Part shown: positions 5,362-6,913 of the stretch, piece by piece
Layout: each line of letters starts with the position of its first letter
How positions within the stretch are numbered: the first letter of the stretch is position 1
Assembly: GCA_002427325.1 (NCBI GenBank)
Contig: DIQS01000066.1
Location: forward strand, 10,837 to 17,749
From: Cloacimonetes bacterium UBA5456
GTDB lineage: Bacteria > Cloacimonadota > Cloacimonadia > Cloacimonadales > Cloacimonadaceae
Reading direction: 5' to 3'
DNA: 6,913 nt
Notes under the pieces: generated by a model
What the model was told of the DNA's origin: nothing
The model's input: only the letters and a program-made list of their open reading frames with translations
The model's database searches: none
Program-made: the position numbers and the translations under genes

Positions 5362-6738
5362 ATGAACACACAGCCTTACGCCGAACCTTGGCGCATCAAA
5401 ATGGTAGAACCCCTCAAAATTCTCACTCGTGAAGAGCGGATAGCAAAGATCCGCAAAACTGAATTCAACCTCTTTAACCTCAATGCCGAAGATGTGTATA
5501 TCGATCTTCTGACCGACAGCGGAACCGGCGCCATGAGCGACAGGCAGTGGTCTGCACTCATGCTGGGAAACGAAAGCTATGGCGGCTCACCCAGCTTCAG
5601 ACGCCTCAAAGAAACCATCGGCGAGATATTGGGATTTCCCCACGTGGTACCCACCCATCAAGGCCGTGCCGCCGAGAACGTACTCTTTTCCGCAATGCTG
5701 AAACCCGGCAATGTTGTCCCCGGCAACGCCCACTTTGACACCACCAAAGGACACATCGAATTCCGCAACGCCATCGCGCTTGATTGCACGGTTGACGAAG
5801 CCTCCGACATCGATAACCAAGGCCCCTTCAAGGGCAACGTGGATATCTCCAAACTCCGCGCCGGCATCAATAAATATGGCGTGGAAAACATCCCCTTCAT
5901 GGTGCTCACCGTCACCTGCAACAGCGGCGGCGGACAGCCCGTTTCCATGCAAAACATCCGCGAAGTCTCCCAAGTTTGTAAAGAACACAAAATCCCGCTT
6001 TTCTTCGACTCCGCTCGCTTTGCCGAGAACGCATATTTCATCAAAATGCGCGAAGACGGCTATCAAGATAAGAGCATCCGCGAGATCGTGAAAGAAATGT
6101 ATAGCTATGCCGATGCCATGACCATGAGCGCAAAAAAGGACGCAATCGTGAACATGGGCGGATTTATCGCCATGCGCGATGAAGAACTCTATAGACAGTG
6201 CTGCACTTTCAACATCATGTTTGAAGGCTACATCAGCTATGGCGGCATGAGCGGACGCGATATGGAAGCGCTCGCCACGGGACTCATGGAAGGCACGGAA
6301 TTTGAATATCTCGAAGCCAGAATCTCGCAAGTCGCATATCTCGGTGCCGAAATCTGCAAACACGGCATCCCCATCATCCGCCCCACCGGTGGACACGCCG
6401 TCTATGTCGATGCAAAAGCATTCTTCCCGCAGATACCGCAAAACCAATATCCGGCACAAGTTTTGGGCGTTGCTCTCTATGAAGAAGCCGGAGTGCGCGG
6501 AGTGGAAATCGGAACCGTGCTCGCTGATAGAGACCCCGTCACGCGTGAAGAACGCCTTGCTAAGATGGAGCTTCTCCGCCTTGCAATCCCACGCCGCGTC
6601 TATACCAATAACCACATGGACGTGGTGGCATGGGGACTCAAACAGATCTGGGATAAGCGCGAAAGCTATCGCGGACTCAAGATCACCTTTGAAGCACCCA
6701 TCATGCGCCACTTTACGGCAACTTATGAGCAGGTCTAA
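5362..6738 (+). CDS. tnaA: Tryptophanase (tryptophan indole-lyase)
   Basis: PLP enzyme that cleaves L-tryptophan to indole, pyruvate and ammonia in the cytoplasm, a catabolic reaction. It is full length at 458 residues. Conserved elements are YIDLLTDSGTGAM (46-58), Tyr73, THQGR (98-102), FDSARFAENAYFIK (215-228) with Asp216 and Arg219, MSAKKD (255-260) with the Schiff-base Lys259, YGGMSGRDMEALA (293-305), GGHAVYVDA (343-351), RLAIPRRVYT (406-415) and MRHFTA (448-453). It belongs to the family shared with tyrosine phenol-lyase. The three discriminating positions are Asp126 (Thr in the lyase), Ile383 (Arg in the lyase) and His450 (Phe in the lyase), and all match tryptophanase. One small deviation is Ala103 where the THQGRG block usually has Gly. 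The gene diverges from the polysaccharide operon and is closed by its own terminator, so it is likely monocistronic. No tnaB permease or TnaC leader is seen. Confidence 0.95.
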   Translation: MNTQPYAEPWRIKMVEPLKILTREERIAKIRKTEFNLFNLNAEDVYIDLLTDSGTGAMSDRQWSALMLGNESYGGSPSFRRLKETIGEILGFPHVVPTHQGRAAENVLFSAMLKPGNVVPGNAHFDTTKGHIEFRNAIALDCTVDEASDIDNQGPFKGNVDISKLRAGINKYGVENIPFMVLTVTCNSGGGQPVSMQNIREVSQVCKEHKIPLFFDSARFAENAYFIKMREDGYQDKSIREIVKEMYSYADAMTMSAKKDAIVNMGGFIAMRDEELYRQCCTFNIMFEGYISYGGMSGRDMEALATGLMEGTEFEYLEARISQVAYLGAEICKHGIPIIRPTGGHAVYVDAKAFFPQIPQNQYPAQVLGVALYEEAGVRGVEIGTVLADRDPVTREERLAKMELLRLAIPRRVYTNNHMDVVAWGLKQIWDKRESYRGLKITFEAPIMRHFTATYEQV

Positions 6739-6760
6739 ACCCTGTCAGAATAAATAAATC

Positions 6761-6800
6761 AAGCCTCTGTCAATAAATGGCAGAGGCTTTTTTGTTTTTT
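6761..6800 (+). terminator. Rho-independent terminator of tnaA
   Basis: An 11-bp stem (left arm 6761-6771, right arm 6779-6789; core AGCCTCTG paired with CAGAGGCT, one G-T wobble) encloses a 7-nt AATAAAT loop. It runs directly into TTTTTT, G and TTTTTT. It begins 22 nt after the tnaA stop and is a textbook intrinsic terminator. Confidence 0.93.
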
Positions 6801-6913
6801 GGCTGAAAATATCGCGAAAATCGGGGGTTCAATAGATTCATCTTTGAAATAGCAGCTAAAGCCATGTCTTCCCTATTGATTACAGCTTAGTGTGCGCTCA
6901 TGATATGGTCATG

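Noticed and set aside
5587..6711. Minus-strand ORF (374 codons) opposite tnaA
   Set aside because: Antisense in the same register to a fully conserved tryptophanase. Its odd His/Asp/Phe-rich composition is what a reversed C-rich coding strand gives.
6801..6913. GGGGTTCAATAG at about 6824-6835 as a tRNA T-arm
   Set aside because: The bases on the two sides of the TTCAA loop do not pair as a T-stem, and no acceptor or anticodon arm is found.
6887..6913. Minus-strand open frame entering from the right edge and ending at TAA (…HDHIMSAH)
   Set aside because: Only eight codons are visible, far too few to separate a real C-terminus from chance.

Overview
The window holds six complete genes, plus the first 27 codons of a seventh that runs off the left edge. 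Five complete genes and the fragment lie on the minus strand in one very tight cluster (5111 down to 1). The sixth complete gene points the other way (5362-6738, plus strand). A 250-base divergent intergenic region (5112-5361) separates the two groups. No mobile element, CRISPR array, rRNA or tRNA is visible. The last 113 bases (6801-6913) hold nothing I can support.

Reading the minus-strand cluster in the direction of transcription: an NAD-dependent nucleotide-sugar epimerase/dehydratase (4152-5111); a secreted multi-SLBB protein of the polysaccharide-export type (2801-4162); a PLP sugar aminotransferase of the DegT/WbpE type (1684-2787); an electron-transfer flavoprotein beta subunit, etfB (887-1672); prolipoprotein diacylglyceryl transferase, lgt (78-884); and the signal peptide of a lipoprotein (1-81). 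The junctions are an 11-bp overlap, a 13-bp gap, an 11-bp gap, a 2-bp gap and a 4-bp ATGA overlap, so a single transcription unit is likely. The first three genes make sense as synthesis and export of a surface polysaccharide containing amino sugars. Lgt and the lipoprotein belong to envelope lipoprotein maturation. etfB is the outlier: its usual partner etfA is not next to it.

The plus-strand gene is tryptophanase (tnaA), a PLP beta-eliminating lyase. Three active-site positions that separate tryptophanase from tyrosine phenol-lyase all read as tryptophanase. It is followed at once by a strong intrinsic terminator, so it appears to be transcribed alone. No tryptophan-containing leader peptide and no permease gene are seen beside it.

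Organism: a Gram-negative (diderm) bacterium with an anaerobic, amino-acid-fermenting lifestyle is the best reading. The outer-membrane export protein, the lipoprotein machinery, tryptophanase and a bifurcating-type EtfB all point that way. GC looks moderate by eye. The gene set and protein style would fit a lineage such as Cloacimonadota, but this is an inference from memory and not a demonstrated placement. I do not see a clearly new molecular system. The points most worth checking are the orphan etfB inside an envelope operon, the SLBB protein that lacks the classical export domain, and the ATGA coupling of lgt to a lipoprotein gene.
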